Origin: Flavonifractor sp. An112
Lineage (GTDB): Bacteria > Bacillota > Clostridia > Oscillospirales > Oscillospiraceae
NCBI RefSeq assembly: GCF_002161085.1
Contig: NZ_NFLU01000003.1
Span: 186,001-250,000, forward strand
Length of the DNA stretch: 64,000 bases
Reading direction: 5' to 3'
The position numbers and the translations under genes were made by a program. Within the stretch, counting starts at the first letter, position 1; the number at the start of each line of letters is the position of its first letter. Of this stretch, positions 34,211-43,238 are shown piece after piece. Below the pieces are notes generated by a model. That model did no database searches. It was not told where the DNA came from and was given only the letters and a program-made list of their open reading frames with translations.

Positions 34211-34240
34211 CGCAAGCCGACCAGTTGGAGGTGGCTTTAT

Positions 34241-36622
34241 TTGCTGAACAACAAATATCGTGTGCATGAGGTGGCCAAGGATTTCAACAAGAACTCCAAG
34301 GACATCACCGACATTCTGACCAAATACGCGACGACTCCGAAAAACCATATGCAGCCTCTGGGCGACCGGGAGCTGTCTCTGATTTTCGAGTATCTCACCC
34401 AGCACAATCAGGTGGAGAGCATTGAGAGCATCTACGCCGATGTGTATCGGGAACCCAAGGCCGCGGCCAAGGAAACACCTGCCGCCGGGAAGGAGGAGCA
34501 GCGCACTGCTCCCGCTCAGCAGCAGAACCAGAAGGGTGGAAAGCCTGTGAAGGAACATACCGCGCCTGTCAATAAGCCCGCCGCTCAGGCGGAGCAGCCC
34601 AAGACTCAGCCCGTCCAGCAGCCCAGCCGGCCCACGACCCGTGTGCCTGAGAAGAAGGTTGTGGACACCCGCAAGAGCGGCAACGTGAACCTGGAGAAGT
34701 ACGACCAGCGTCTGGAGGACCTGGCTGCCGGCAAGACCAAGCAGATGCAGGCCGGCAAGCAGAAGTTCCAGGGCCGCAACCAGCGCAAGGGCGGCTTCCA
34801 GGGCGGCAACAAGCGCCGCCAGGAGGAGCAGGAGAAGATGCGCCGGCTCCAGATGGAGATCGCCAAAAAGACCCCCCTCACCGTCAAGATCCCCGACGAG
34901 ATCGGTGTGGGCGAGCTGGCTTCCCGCATGAAGAAGACCGGCGCCGAGGTGGTCAAGACCCTGATGAAGAACGGCGTCATGGCCTCCCTGTCCGACGTCA
35001 TCGACTTCGACACCGCCGCTATCATTGCCGAGGAGCTGGGCTGCAAGGTGGAGAAGGAGATCATCGTCACCATCGAGGAGAAGCTCATCGATACTGCTGA
35101 GGATAAGGAAGAGGACCTGCTGCCCCGCGCTCCCGTGGTGGTGGTTATGGGCCACGTCGACCACGGCAAGACCTCTCTGCTGGACTATATCCGCAACGCC
35201 CATGTGGCGGCGGGCGAGGCCGGCGGCATCACCCAGCACATCGGCGCCTATCAGGTGGAGGTCCAGGGCAAGCCCATTACCTTCCTGGACACCCCCGGCC
35301 ACGAGGCCTTTACCGCCATGCGTGCCCGCGGCGCTATGATCACCGACGTGGCCATTCTGGTGGTGGCCGCCGACGATGGCATCATGCCCCAGACCGTGGA
35401 GTCCATCAACCACGCCAAGGCCGCCAAGATCCCCGTGATCGTGGCCATCAATAAGATGGATAAGCCGGAGGCCAACCCCGAGCGCATTAAGGAGCAGCTC
35501 ACCAAGTACGAGCTGGTGCCTGAGGAGTGGGGCGGCGAGACCATTATCTGCCCCATCTCCGCCAAGACCGGCGAGGGCATCGACAACCTGCTGGAGATGG
35601 TCAACCTGACCGCCGAGATGCAGGAGCTGAAGGCCAACCCCAACCGCTCCGCCCATGGTGCCGTCATCGAGGCCCGTCTGGACAAGGGCCGCGGTCCTGT
35701 GGCCACTCTGCTGGTGCAGAACGGTACCCTCCATCAGGGCGACATCATCATTGCCGGTACCGCCGTGGGCCGTGTCCGTGCCATGACCAACGCCCGGGGC
35801 GAGAAGCTCACCGAGGCTGGTCCCTCCGTGCCTGTGGAGATCATCGGCATGAGCGAAGTGCCCGGCGCCGGTGACGACTTCCACGCCGTGGCCGACGAGC
35901 GTATGGCCCGTGAGCTGGTGGAGCAGCGCAAGCACGACCAGAAGATGGCCGCCTCCGGCCCGGTGGGCAAGGTGAGCCTGGAGGATCTGTTCAGCCAGAT
36001 CAAGCAGGGCGAGATGAAGGACCTGAACATCATCGTCAAGGCCGACGTTCAGGGCTCCGCCGAGGCCGTCAAGGCCTCCCTGGAGAAGATCTCCAACGAC
36101 GAGGTCCGGGTGCGGGTCATCCACTGCGCGGTGGGCGCCATCAACGAGAGCGACGTCATGCTGGCTACCACCTCCAACGCCATCATCGTGGGCTTCAACG
36201 TCCGTCCCGACTCCAATGCCAAGGACACTGCCGCCCGCAACAAGGTGGATATGCGGATGTACCGCGTGATCTACGACTGCATCAACGAGATCGAGACCGC
36301 CATGAAGGGTATGCTGGCTCCCAAGTTCAAGGAAGTGGAGCTGGGCCAGGCCGAGGTGCGCAATGTGTTCCGCATCACCGGCGTGGGCATGGTGGCCGGC
36401 TGCTACGTCACGGGCGGCAAGATGCAGCGCGGCGCCCAGATGCGCCTGCTGCGTGACAACGTGGTGATCTACGACGGCTCCATCGCTTCCCTCCAGCGCT
36501 TTAAGGACAGCGTGAAGGAAGTGGCCGCCGGATACGAGTGCGGCATCACATTCGAGAAGTTCCAGGACATCAAGGAGGGCGACGTCATTGAAGCCTTCCT
36601 GATGGAGCAAATTGAAGTATAA
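34241..36622 (+). CDS. infB: Translation initiation factor IF-2
   Basis: The GTPase that brings initiator tRNA to the 30S subunit. The 793-residue protein starts [19 protein letters not shown] with the IF2_N domain, followed by a variable Gln/Pro/Ala/Lys region (about 70-200), a second IF2_N domain (about 205-265), and the G domain with [15 protein letters not shown] near residue 302, DTPGHEAF and [10 protein letters not shown]. Domains II to IV complete it to the C-terminus. The start is an unusual TTG at 34241: it is where family similarity begins, GGAGGTGG sits six bases upstream, and no ATG fits. The start codon and leader hairpins may both limit expression. Confidence 0.96.
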   Translation: MLNNKYRVHEVAKDFNKNSKDITDILTKYATTPKNHMQPLGDRELSLIFEYLTQHNQVESIESIYADVYREPKAAAKETPAAGKEEQRTAPAQQQNQKGGKPVKEHTAPVNKPAAQAEQPKTQPVQQPSRPTTRVPEKKVVDTRKSGNVNLEKYDQRLEDLAAGKTKQMQAGKQKFQGRNQRKGGFQGGNKRRQEEQEKMRRLQMEIAKKTPLTVKIPDEIGVGELASRMKKTGAEVVKTLMKNGVMASLSDVIDFDTAAIIAEELGCKVEKEIIVTIEEKLIDTAEDKEEDLLPRAPVVVVMGHVDHGKTSLLDYIRNAHVAAGEAGGITQHIGAYQVEVQGKPITFLDTPGHEAFTAMRARGAMITDVAILVVAADDGIMPQTVESINHAKAAKIPVIVAINKMDKPEANPERIKEQLTKYELVPEEWGGETIICPISAKTGEGIDNLLEMVNLTAEMQELKANPNRSAHGAVIEARLDKGRGPVATLLVQNGTLHQGDIIIAGTAVGRVRAMTNARGEKLTEAGPSVPVEIIGMSEVPGAGDDFHAVADERMARELVEQRKHDQKMAASGPVGKVSLEDLFSQIKQGEMKDLNIIVKADVQGSAEAVKASLEKISNDEVRVRVIHCAVGAINESDVMLATTSNAIIVGFNVRPDSNAKDTAARNKVDMRMYRVIYDCINEIETAMKGMLAPKFKEVELGQAEVRNVFRITGVGMVAGCYVTGGKMQRGAQMRLLRDNVVIYDGSIASLQRFKDSVKEVAAGYECGITFEKFQDIKEGDVIEAFLMEQIEV

Positions 36623-36638
36623 TTATAAAAAATGAAAT

Positions 36639-36683
36639 CAGACCCGTTCCGTCCCCAATTCATTTGAGGAGGGGGCGGGTCTG
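36639..36683 (+). terminator. Hairpin between infB and rbfA
   Basis: Arms CAGACCCG (36639-36646) and CGGGTCTG (36676-36683) enclose further possible G-C pairs. No proper T run follows, so partial attenuation or message processing is more likely than a stop. Confidence 0.45.
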
Positions 36684-36705
36684 TATTGCGTAATAGGAGA
36701 AAAAT

Positions 36706-37095
36706 ATGGCAAGTAATCGCATTGGACGTATCAACGAGGAGATCCAGCGGGAGTTGGCCACCCTCATCCGCACGGTCAAGGACCCCCGGGTCCACGGGCT
36801 GGTGTCCATCACCGGTGTGGATACCACCTCCGACCTGCGCTATTCCAAGATCTATGTCAGCGTGCTGGACAAGAGCGACGTGAGCGAGGTGGTCAAGGGC
36901 CTCAAATCCGCCGGGGGCTATCTGCGGCGGGAGCTGGGTGCGGCCCTGAAGCTGCGCTATACCCCTGAGCTGCAATTTGTGGAGGATGACTCCATCGGTC
37001 AGGGCGCCCACATTCTGAGTATGCTGCGGAATCCGGAGGTAGTGAAGCCTGCCAATCCGGCCAACGCCCACATCGATCTGGACAGCGAGGAGTGA
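36706..37095 (+). CDS. rbfA: Ribosome-binding factor A
   Basis: A KH-like protein that helps late 30S maturation and 16S rRNA 5'-end processing. The 129-residue protein has NRIGRINEEIQRELATLIRT and DLRYSKIYVSVL, then GYLRRELGAALKLRYTPELQF, as in all RbfA proteins. It is of normal length. AGGAG lies nine bases before the ATG. It follows infB in the usual Firmicutes order. Confidence 0.95.
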   Translation: MASNRIGRINEEIQRELATLIRTVKDPRVHGLVSITGVDTTSDLRYSKIYVSVLDKSDVSEVVKGLKSAGGYLRRELGAALKLRYTPELQFVEDDSIGQGAHILSMLRNPEVVKPANPANAHIDLDSEE

Positions 37096-37100
37096 GCTCC

Positions 37101-38051
37101 ATGACCTATACCGAAGCTGCGGCCTGGCTGAAGGACCACGACCGCTACCTGATCCTGACCCACAAGCGCCCCGACGGGGACACCATCGGCTGTGCCGCTG
37201 CCCTGTGCCTGGGACTGCGTGGTCTGGGCAAGACCGCCCATATCTGCCCCGGCACCGGGGAGACTCATCTCTTCACCCCTTACCTGGAGGGCCTGCTGGC
37301 CCCCGAGGGGTATGAGCCGGAGACGGTGGTCAGCGTGGACATCGCCGCCCGGGGCCTTTTTACCAAATCTGGTCAGCCCTGGCTGGAGCGGGGAATCGAT
37401 CTGGCCATTGACCACCATCCCTCTCAGGAGTTTTTTGCCAAGGAGACCTGCCTGGACGCCGGGCGGGCCGCCTGTGGAGAGATCATTTACGACATTCTGA
37501 AGGAACTGGGCCAGGTGAATGAGGAAACCGCCGTGCCGCTCTATGTGGCGGTTTCCACCGACACCGGCTGTTTCCAGTACGGCAACACCACGGCGGACAC
37601 CCACCGGGTGGCTGCCGCCCTGATGGATACCGGCATTGACGTATTCCCCCTGAATAAGCGCCACTTCCGTACCAAGACCTGGGCCCGGCTTCAGGTGGAA
37701 CGGCTCATTGTGGAGCGGATGCACCGCTATGAGGACGGCAAGGTGGCCGTGGCCCCCGTGTCTCTGTCTCTGATGGACGAGGCGGGCGCTACCGAGGAGG
37801 ACATGGAGGACATTGCCGCCTTCCTGGGCCAGATCGAGGGGGTGGAGACCTCCGTCACCGTCCGGGAGCTGGAGGACGGAGCCTGCAAGCTGTCCGTCCG
37901 CACCAGCGGCGGACTGAACGCAACCCGCGTGTGCGCCCTGCTGGGCGGCGGCGGACACTCCGCCGCCGCGGGTTGTACCGTGGACGGTACGTTGGAGCAG
38001 GCGGAGTCCGCCATCCTGGACGCTATCCGGCAGGTGGAAAGCAATGCCTAA
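37101..38051 (+). CDS. nrnA: DHH family phosphoesterase, NrnA type (nanoRNase / pAp phosphatase)
   Basis: A bifunctional enzyme family that degrades very short RNAs and often removes the 3'-phosphate of pAp. The 316-residue protein has the DHH domain with THKRPDGDTIGCAAALCLGL, VSVDIAARG, AIDHHPSQEFF with the DHH motif, and VAVSTDTGCFQY, followed by a DHHA1 domain ending LGGGGHSAAAGCTV. GAGGAG lies eight bases before the ATG; the GTG nine bases earlier is less suitable. It overlaps truB by eight bases. NrnA is regularly found between rbfA and truB in Firmicutes. Confidence 0.93.
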   Translation: MTYTEAAAWLKDHDRYLILTHKRPDGDTIGCAAALCLGLRGLGKTAHICPGTGETHLFTPYLEGLLAPEGYEPETVVSVDIAARGLFTKSGQPWLERGIDLAIDHHPSQEFFAKETCLDAGRAACGEIIYDILKELGQVNEETAVPLYVAVSTDTGCFQYGNTTADTHRVAAALMDTGIDVFPLNKRHFRTKTWARLQVERLIVERMHRYEDGKVAVAPVSLSLMDEAGATEEDMEDIAAFLGQIEGVETSVTVRELEDGACKLSVRTSGGLNATRVCALLGGGGHSAAAGCTVDGTLEQAESAILDAIRQVESNA

Positions 38052-38928
38052 CGGAGTCATCATCATCGACAAGCCCCAGGAGTGGACCAGCATGGATATC
38101 TGCGCCAAGCTGCGGGGGATCTTCCACGAAAAGCGGATTGGCCACGGCGGCACCCTGGACCCCATGGCTACCGGTGTGCTGCCTGTCTTTGTGGGGCGGG
38201 CGACCCGGGCGGTGGAGTTTGCCACCGAGGGGAAAAAGGAATATATCGCCGGATTAAAACTGGGTGTTATGACAAATACCCAGGATACCACCGGCCAGGT
38301 GCTGGAACAGCGGCCGGTCCAGGTGGATCGGGAGACCCTGAAAGCGGCCCTGGAACCCTTCCGTGGGGATATTCTTCAGATCCCACCCATGTATTCCGCC
38401 ATCAAGCGGGACGGCAAAAAGCTCTACGAGCTGGCCCGTGCAGGCAAAGAGGTGGAGCGGCCCCCCAGGCCGGTGACCATCTATGAGCTGGAGGTGCTGG
38501 AGGAGGCCCCGGCTGGGTTCCCTCAGGAGGAGGATGCCTGGTATCTGCGGGTGCGCTGCTCCAAGGGCACTTATGTCCGGACCCTGTGCCATGATATTGG
38601 GCAGGCGCTGGGCTGCGGTGGCTGTATGTCCGCCCTGCGGCGCACCGAGGCGGCGGGATATACTCTGGATCAGGCGGTAACTCTGGAGGAACTCCAGGCT
38701 GCCACCGACCCGGCGGCCCTGCTGATCCCGGTGGACGGCTGTTTTGGGGAATACCCGGCGGTGACCATCAGAGCAGAGGTACTGAAGAAGGCCAAAAACG
38801 GCAGTCCCTTTGCCTGCGCCGTGGCTGACGGTACATGGAGGGTGTACGGCCCCGATGGGGAATTTTTGCTGTTGGGCCGGTGCGCCGGCGGTGTAATGGC
38901 TACCATCAAAAGTTTTTTCGAGGTGTGA
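38044..38928 (+). CDS. truB: tRNA pseudouridine-55 synthase
   Basis: Makes pseudouridine 55 in the T-loop of tRNAs. The 294-residue protein has GVIIIDKPQEWTSMDICAKL, the catalytic aspartate in GHGGTLDPMATGVLPV, and the YSAIKRDGKKLYELARAG and CSKGTYVRTLCHDIG motifs. A C-terminal extension with a PUA-like part follows. Its start overlaps the nrnA stop, implying coupled translation. ribF begins four bases after its stop. Confidence 0.96.
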   Translation: MPNGVIIIDKPQEWTSMDICAKLRGIFHEKRIGHGGTLDPMATGVLPVFVGRATRAVEFATEGKKEYIAGLKLGVMTNTQDTTGQVLEQRPVQVDRETLKAALEPFRGDILQIPPMYSAIKRDGKKLYELARAGKEVERPPRPVTIYELEVLEEAPAGFPQEEDAWYLRVRCSKGTYVRTLCHDIGQALGCGGCMSALRRTEAAGYTLDQAVTLEELQAATDPAALLIPVDGCFGEYPAVTIRAEVLKKAKNGSPFACAVADGTWRVYGPDGEFLLLGRCAGGVMATIKSFFEV

Positions 38929-38932
38929 GACA

Positions 38933-39844
38933 GTGAACGGGACAGAGACAAGACGTGTGATCGCCCTGGGCTTTTTTGACGGCGTTCACTTGGGCCACGG
39001 CGCCCTGCTGCGCCGGGTGGGGGAGAAGGCGGCCGAACTGGGAGCCGTCCCGGCGGCGGTCACCTTTGATACCCATCCGGAGAACCTGATCCTCAAGACC
39101 CCGGCGGTCCCCCTGCTCAGCTCCCCCCTGGACCGGGCGGAGCTGATGCGGCGGTACTACGGTATCCGGGATGTGATCGTGGCCCACTTTGACGAGCGGA
39201 TGATGCACCAGCCCTGGCGGGAGTTTGTCACCGACTATCTGGTGAAGGAGCATGGGGCGGTCCATCTGGTGGCCGGCCACGATTTCCACTTCGGCTATAA
39301 GGGAGAGGGTAATCCGGAGCGGCTCCAGACACTGTGTCAGGAGCTGGGCATTGGCTGCGATATCATTCCCAAGGTGTGCCGGGACGACATCACGGTGTCA
39401 TCCACCTATATCCGTACCCTGGTAGCCCAGGGCGAGATGGAGCGGGCCAACGAATTTTTGGGCCATCCCCATACCCTCACCGATACCGTGGCCCACGGCA
39501 AGAAGCTGGGGTCCACTCTGGGCTTTCCCACGGTGAATCTGCGGTTCCAGCCCGGTGTGCTGGTGCCCGCCTATGGGGTATATGCTACCAAAGTGTGGTT
39601 TGAAAACGGCGACAGCCGCCTGGCGGTGACCAATGTGGGGGTGCGCCCCACGGTGGACGACGGCGACCGGGTGACTGTGGAAGGATTTATCCTGGATTTC
39701 AACGGCAACCTGTACGGACAGAGTGTCCGGATGGAGTTTTATAAGCGCCTGCGGGGCGAGCGGAAGTTCGACAGCCTGGAGGAGCTCAAGCAAGAAGTCA
39801 TGCGTAACGCGGAACAGACCCGAGCCTATTTTGACGGTCGGTAA
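38933..39844 (+). CDS. ribF: Bifunctional riboflavin kinase / FAD synthetase
   Basis: Turns riboflavin into FMN and then FAD. The 303-residue protein has the N-terminal nucleotidyltransferase domain (LGFFDGVHLGHGALLRRV, VAGHDFHFGYKGEG, SSTYIRTLVAQGEMERANEF) and the C-terminal kinase domain (GHPHTLTDTVAHGKKLGSTL, GFPTVNL, GVYATKVWF, VEGFILDFNGNLYGQ). The start is GTG with GAGGTG about seven bases upstream. The rpsO gene that often follows ribF in Firmicutes is absent; a membrane protein comes next. Confidence 0.95.
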   Translation: MNGTETRRVIALGFFDGVHLGHGALLRRVGEKAAELGAVPAAVTFDTHPENLILKTPAVPLLSSPLDRAELMRRYYGIRDVIVAHFDERMMHQPWREFVTDYLVKEHGAVHLVAGHDFHFGYKGEGNPERLQTLCQELGIGCDIIPKVCRDDITVSSTYIRTLVAQGEMERANEFLGHPHTLTDTVAHGKKLGSTLGFPTVNLRFQPGVLVPAYGVYATKVWFENGDSRLAVTNVGVRPTVDDGDRVTVEGFILDFNGNLYGQSVRMEFYKRLRGERKFDSLEELKQEVMRNAEQTRAYFDGR

Positions 39845-39873
39845 GACGGCTGCCATCCGAAAGGGGACACCAT

Positions 39874-41190
39874 ATGCGCTACCACAAGATTTACCCTGCT
39901 GCCATCTGCTTTGCTGCCTATCTGATTGCCATCGGGCTGATCCTGGGTGATCCCACCCAGATTCTGCCCGGCCTGTGGAAGATCATACAGACGGAAGATG
40001 CCCTCATCACCGACTATGTGAAGATCGCGGGCATTGGGGCAGCCTTTGTCAACGCCGCCCTGGTCACCCTCATCAGCCTGGGCATCCTCCATTTGAGTAA
40101 GGACCCCCTTAACGGCTATACCCTGGTGGAGATCGGCCTGATGGCGGGCTTTGCCCTGTTCGGCAAGAATATCGCCAACATTTGGCCCATTATCTTCGGC
40201 ACCTTCCTGTACGCCAAGGTCCGCCGGGAGGACTTCGGCAAATATGCCTCGGTGTCCCTGCTGGCCACCTCCCTGTCGCCGGTGGTCAGCTATGTGGCCT
40301 TGGACAACGGCTGGGGCAACATCTGGTGGGCTATTCTCATCGGCGCCATCATCGGCTTTGTGCTGCCCCCTCTGTCCGCCTATACATACAAGATCCAGAA
40401 CGGTATGAACCTGTACAACATGGGCTTCGCCTGCGGCCTGCTGGCTACCATTCTGGTGCCGGTAATGACCTCCCTGGGGGCTGATCCCAACGTGGCGCAC
40501 CATTGGGCCACCGGCTACAATCTGCAGCTGGGAATCTGCCTGGGCAGCCTGTGCCTGCTCCTCATCATTATGGGCTTGTTTTTCAGCGGACGTCCTATCT
40601 GGGCAGCCTGGGCCGGCTACCGCCGGCTGCTGCTCACCACTGGCCGGGCCCCCAGTGACTACCTGCGTATGTTTGGCGCTGCCCCTACTTTGATCAACGT
40701 AGGTGTTAACGGACTGATCGGTATGACCTTCATCCTGGCCACCGGCGGCGATTTAAACGGTCCCACTATGGGCGGCATCTTTACCATCATGGGCTTCTCT
40801 GCCTTTGGTAAGCACGCCCGCAATATCATCCCCATTATGCTGGGCGTGGTGCTGGGCAGCTTTTGTATGCACTGGCACATCAACGACAGCGGTGTGCAGC
40901 TGGCTCTGCTCTTTGGTACCACCCTGGCCCCCATCTCGGGGTATTTTGGCTGGCCCTTCGGCATCGTGGCCGGATTTCTCCACTCCTCGGTGGTGTTGCG
41001 GGCAGGCACTCCGGTGGAGGGCTTCAACCTCTACAACAACGGCTTTTCCGGCGGCCTGCTGGCCATCGTGCTCTATCCCATCATCACCGAGGCGGTGCGG
41101 CACCGCAAACCGGAGCTGCAGAACGAGGACTACTTCGACGCCTTCGAGCACGACTCGCCGGTGGTTCCCCCGCCTAGCAGAAAGAAATAA
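39874..41190 (+). CDS. DUF1576 family membrane protein with two related halves
   Basis: A 438-residue protein with about ten to twelve membrane helices and no known function. The two halves resemble each other: GFALFGKNIANIWPIIFG and NGMNLYNMGFACGLLATILV in the first half match GFSAFGKHARNIIPIMLG and EGFNLYNNGFSGGLLAIVLY in the second. This inverted or tandem duplication is the architecture of many transporters, so a transport role is reasonable but unproven. AAGGGGA lies eight bases before the ATG. It follows ribF by 29 bases and ends in a strong terminator, so it may be read with the translation operon; a flavin link is speculative. Confidence 0.88.
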   Translation: MRYHKIYPAAICFAAYLIAIGLILGDPTQILPGLWKIIQTEDALITDYVKIAGIGAAFVNAALVTLISLGILHLSKDPLNGYTLVEIGLMAGFALFGKNIANIWPIIFGTFLYAKVRREDFGKYASVSLLATSLSPVVSYVALDNGWGNIWWAILIGAIIGFVLPPLSAYTYKIQNGMNLYNMGFACGLLATILVPVMTSLGADPNVAHHWATGYNLQLGICLGSLCLLLIIMGLFFSGRPIWAAWAGYRRLLLTTGRAPSDYLRMFGAAPTLINVGVNGLIGMTFILATGGDLNGPTMGGIFTIMGFSAFGKHARNIIPIMLGVVLGSFCMHWHINDSGVQLALLFGTTLAPISGYFGWPFGIVAGFLHSSVVLRAGTPVEGFNLYNNGFSGGLLAIVLYPIITEAVRHRKPELQNEDYFDAFEHDSPVVPPPSRKK

Positions 41191-41208
41191 CCCATTATAT
41201 TCCTTTAC

Positions 41209-41247
41209 AAAAGAACCCCCGGAACCACTGGTTCCGGGGGTTCTTTT
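41209..41247. terminator. Bidirectional intrinsic terminator
   Basis: An 18-bp perfect stem (41209-41226 with 41230-41247), three-base loop, A run on one side and T run on the other. It stands between the convergent DUF1576 and HxlR genes. Confidence 0.93.
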
Positions 41248-41251
41248 GCAT

Positions 41252-41572
41252 TCAGTTGGCATGGATCTCCTCGTAGGCGTGCGTTCCCCATTCTCCCAGC
41301 GCCCGGAGGGCGGGGTCAATGGAACGGCCCAGCTCGGTTAAAGAATACTCCACCTTGGGCGGAATTTCCGGGTACTGCTCCCGGTGGACCAGCTTGCACT
41401 GCTCCAGCTCCTCCAGGGATTTGGAGAGCATGACGCTGGAAATGCCGGAAAGCCTGCGCTGAAGCTCGTTAAAACGGATGATCTCCTGTTGGTTCAGCTC
41501 CCAGAGGATGCGTAGCTTCCACTTTCCGCTGACCAGTCCCAGGGCGAATTTGACGGGACAGCCCTCCATCAA
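41252..41572 (-). CDS. HxlR family transcriptional regulator
   Basis: A 106-residue winged-helix regulator. The family signature is CPVKFALGLVSGKWKLRILW, with an N-terminal cysteine (C5), followed by the recognition helix region RFNELQRRLSGISSVMLSKS and YSLTELGRSIDPALRALGEW. HxlR proteins often sense electrophiles or oxidants through that cysteine. It diverges from a nitroreductase gene across a gap holding an inverted repeat, so it probably controls that gene and itself. Confidence 0.92.
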   Translation of the reverse strand: MMEGCPVKFALGLVSGKWKLRILWELNQQEIIRFNELQRRLSGISSVMLSKSLEELEQCKLVHREQYPEIPPKVEYSLTELGRSIDPALRALGEWGTHAYEEIHAN

Positions 41573-41580
41573 TACCCCTC

Positions 41581-41604
41581 CTCACTAAGTTTTTTCTTAC
41601 TGAG
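41581..41604. promoter_or_regulatory. Candidate HxlR operator
   Basis: A 24-bp inverted repeat with arms CTCACTAAG and CTTACTGAG around six T residues; each arm matches the other's complement with a single change. It lies just before the hxlR start and about 20 bases from the nitroreductase -35 box. Confidence 0.55.
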
Positions 41605-41622
41605 TAAAGAAAAATTGCGTAC

Positions 41623-41650
41623 TTGCGCATTTTTAGACGATATTTATAAT
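41623..41650 (+). promoter_or_regulatory. Promoter of the nitroreductase gene
   Basis: TTGCGC (41623-41628), 16 bases, then a perfect TATAAT (41645-41650), 40 bases before the ATG. Confidence 0.7.
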
Positions 41651-41689
41651 TATAGCCACAAGCACGAAAAAAGAAAGGGGTATTTCTCA

Positions 41690-42238
41690 ATGAATGTACA
41701 GCAGGCGATCGAGACCCGCCGGAGTATCCGCGCCTATGAGGCCCGGCCCGTAGAGCGGGAGAAGCTGGAGGCGGTGCTCCGCACGGGCAATCAGGCGCCC
41801 ATCTTCGGGCAGTTCCATATGAGTGTGTTTGTGGGGCCGGAGCAGATCAGTGCCGTGGACACCGCGGCGGTGGAGGGGATGGCCCACTCCGGTGTGCCTT
41901 TCCTGGAGGATCTGGCCGCCCAGGAGGGCTTCCATCCCCTCTATGGCGCGGCGGCCCTGGTGGTGCTCTCCGCCCCGGGCGGAAATGACGAAAAGGGCTT
42001 CAACATGGCCAATGTGTCCTGCGCGGCGGAGAATATGATGCTGGCCGCCACCGAGCTGGGGCTGGGCTCCTGCTTCCTCATGGGTCCCATGATTGCCTTC
42101 AGCGACCCGGCTCTGCGTGCCAGACTGGGCCTGCCGGAGGGCTACGAGCCCCTGATCGGTGTAGCCCTGGGCTATGCCGCCGGGGAGCATCCAACCGCTC
42201 CGGATCGGAAAAACGACAACATTACATGGTGCGACTGA
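41690..42238 (+). CDS. Nitroreductase family flavoprotein
   Basis: A 182-residue FMN enzyme that reduces nitro-compounds, quinones or similar electrophiles with NAD(P)H. Typical features are the N-terminal IETRRSIRAYEARPVEREKL with FMN-phosphate arginines, GNQAPIFGQFHMSVFV, NVSCAAENMMLAATELGLGS and the C-terminal LIGVALGYAAGEHP. It is short but complete. The chosen start lies after AAGAAAGGGG. It is divergent from an HxlR regulator, an arrangement seen in electrophile response pairs. Confidence 0.92.
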   Translation: MNVQQAIETRRSIRAYEARPVEREKLEAVLRTGNQAPIFGQFHMSVFVGPEQISAVDTAAVEGMAHSGVPFLEDLAAQEGFHPLYGAAALVVLSAPGGNDEKGFNMANVSCAAENMMLAATELGLGSCFLMGPMIAFSDPALRARLGLPEGYEPLIGVALGYAAGEHPTAPDRKNDNITWCD

Positions 42239-42275
42239 AAAAGAACGGGACGCCTGCGGGCGTCCCGTTCTTTTT
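42238..42275. terminator. Bidirectional intrinsic terminator
   Basis: A 17-bp perfect stem (42238-42254 with 42259-42275) and a four-base loop between the convergent nitroreductase and SPFH genes. Confidence 0.93.
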
Positions 42276-42289
42276 CATAAAAAGGGATG

Positions 42290-43219
42290 TTAAGACTTCT
42301 TGGGGGCGTCGGCGGAGGACTCGAACACCGCCTTGGCGGAGGCGCACAGGCCTGCCAGTCCCTGGATCTCCGAGGGAATAATGAGCTTGGTGGCCTGGCC
42401 GTTGGCCGCGGCCTGGAAGGCCTCCAAGGCCTTGATCTTCAGTACCTGGTCGGTGGGGCTGGCCTCGTTGAGGAGCTTCAGGGCCTCGGCGGTGGCCTGC
42501 TGCACCTTCAAAATGGCCTCAGCCTCACCCTCGGCCTTCATGATGGCGGCCTGCTTAGCGGCGTCGGCCCGGAGGATGAGGGACTGTTTTTCGCCCTCAG
42601 CCACCAGGATCTGGCTCTGCTTCTGGCCCTCGGCCTGGAGGATGGATTCCCGGCGCTCCCGCTCGGCCTTCATCTGCTTCTCCATGGCGTCCTGGATCTC
42701 TCTGGGCGGGATAATGTTCTTCAGCTCCACCCGGTTGACCTTGATGCCCCAGGGGTCGGTAGCCTCGTCCAGAATGGAGCGCATCTTGGAGTTGATGATG
42801 TCGCGGCTGGTGAGGGATTGGTCCAGCTCCAGCTCACCGATGATGTTGCGCAGGGTGGTGGCGGTCAGGTTCTCAATGGCGCTCATGGGGTGCTCCACGC
42901 CGTAGGTATACAGCTTGGCGTCAGTGATCTGGAAGTAGAGCACCGTGTCGATCTGCATGGTGACGTTGTCCTTGGTGATAACGGGCTGGGGGGCAAAATC
43001 CACCACCTGCTCCTTGAGGGAGACCACCTTGGCCACCCGCTCCACGAAGGGCAGCTTGAAGTGGACGCCCACGCCCCATACGGCGTGAAAAGCGCCCATA
43101 CGCTCAATGACATAGGCCTTGGATTGCTGGACGATCTTCAGGTTGGCGGCCAGCAGCAGGATAATCAATACCACCAAAATGATAACAATGATAGGGATGA
43201 TGGGGATATTGTCAAACAT
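42290..43219 (-). CDS. SPFH/Band 7 membrane protein (stomatin/QmcA type)
   Basis: A 309-residue membrane-scaffold protein with one N-terminal membrane helix (about 5-28), the SPFH domain at about 30-200 (QQSKAYVIERMGAFHAVWGV, VSLKEQVVDFAPQPVITKDN, LDQSLTSRDIINSKMRSIL) and a helical, Ala/Glu-rich coiled-coil region at about 190-275. Such proteins form rings or microdomains and associate with membrane proteases. The start at 43219 follows AAGGAGG by seven bases. It lies just after an NfeD gene, its usual partner. Confidence 0.93.
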   Translation of the reverse strand: MFDNIPIIPIIVIILVVLIILLLAANLKIVQQSKAYVIERMGAFHAVWGVGVHFKLPFVERVAKVVSLKEQVVDFAPQPVITKDNVTMQIDTVLYFQITDAKLYTYGVEHPMSAIENLTATTLRNIIGELELDQSLTSRDIINSKMRSILDEATDPWGIKVNRVELKNIIPPREIQDAMEKQMKAERERRESILQAEGQKQSQILVAEGEKQSLILRADAAKQAAIMKAEGEAEAILKVQQATAEALKLLNEASPTDQVLKIKALEAFQAAANGQATKLIIPSEIQGLAGLCASAKAVFESSADAPKKS

Positions 43220-43238
43220 ACTCCATTCCTCCTTATTA

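Noticed and set aside
33431-36610. A 1059-codon open frame on the minus strand opposite infB and its neighbours
   Set aside because: It lies antisense to clear translation genes, is rich in His/Leu/Gly/Val from mirrored codons, and has no ribosome site; it is a by-product of high GC and biased third positions.
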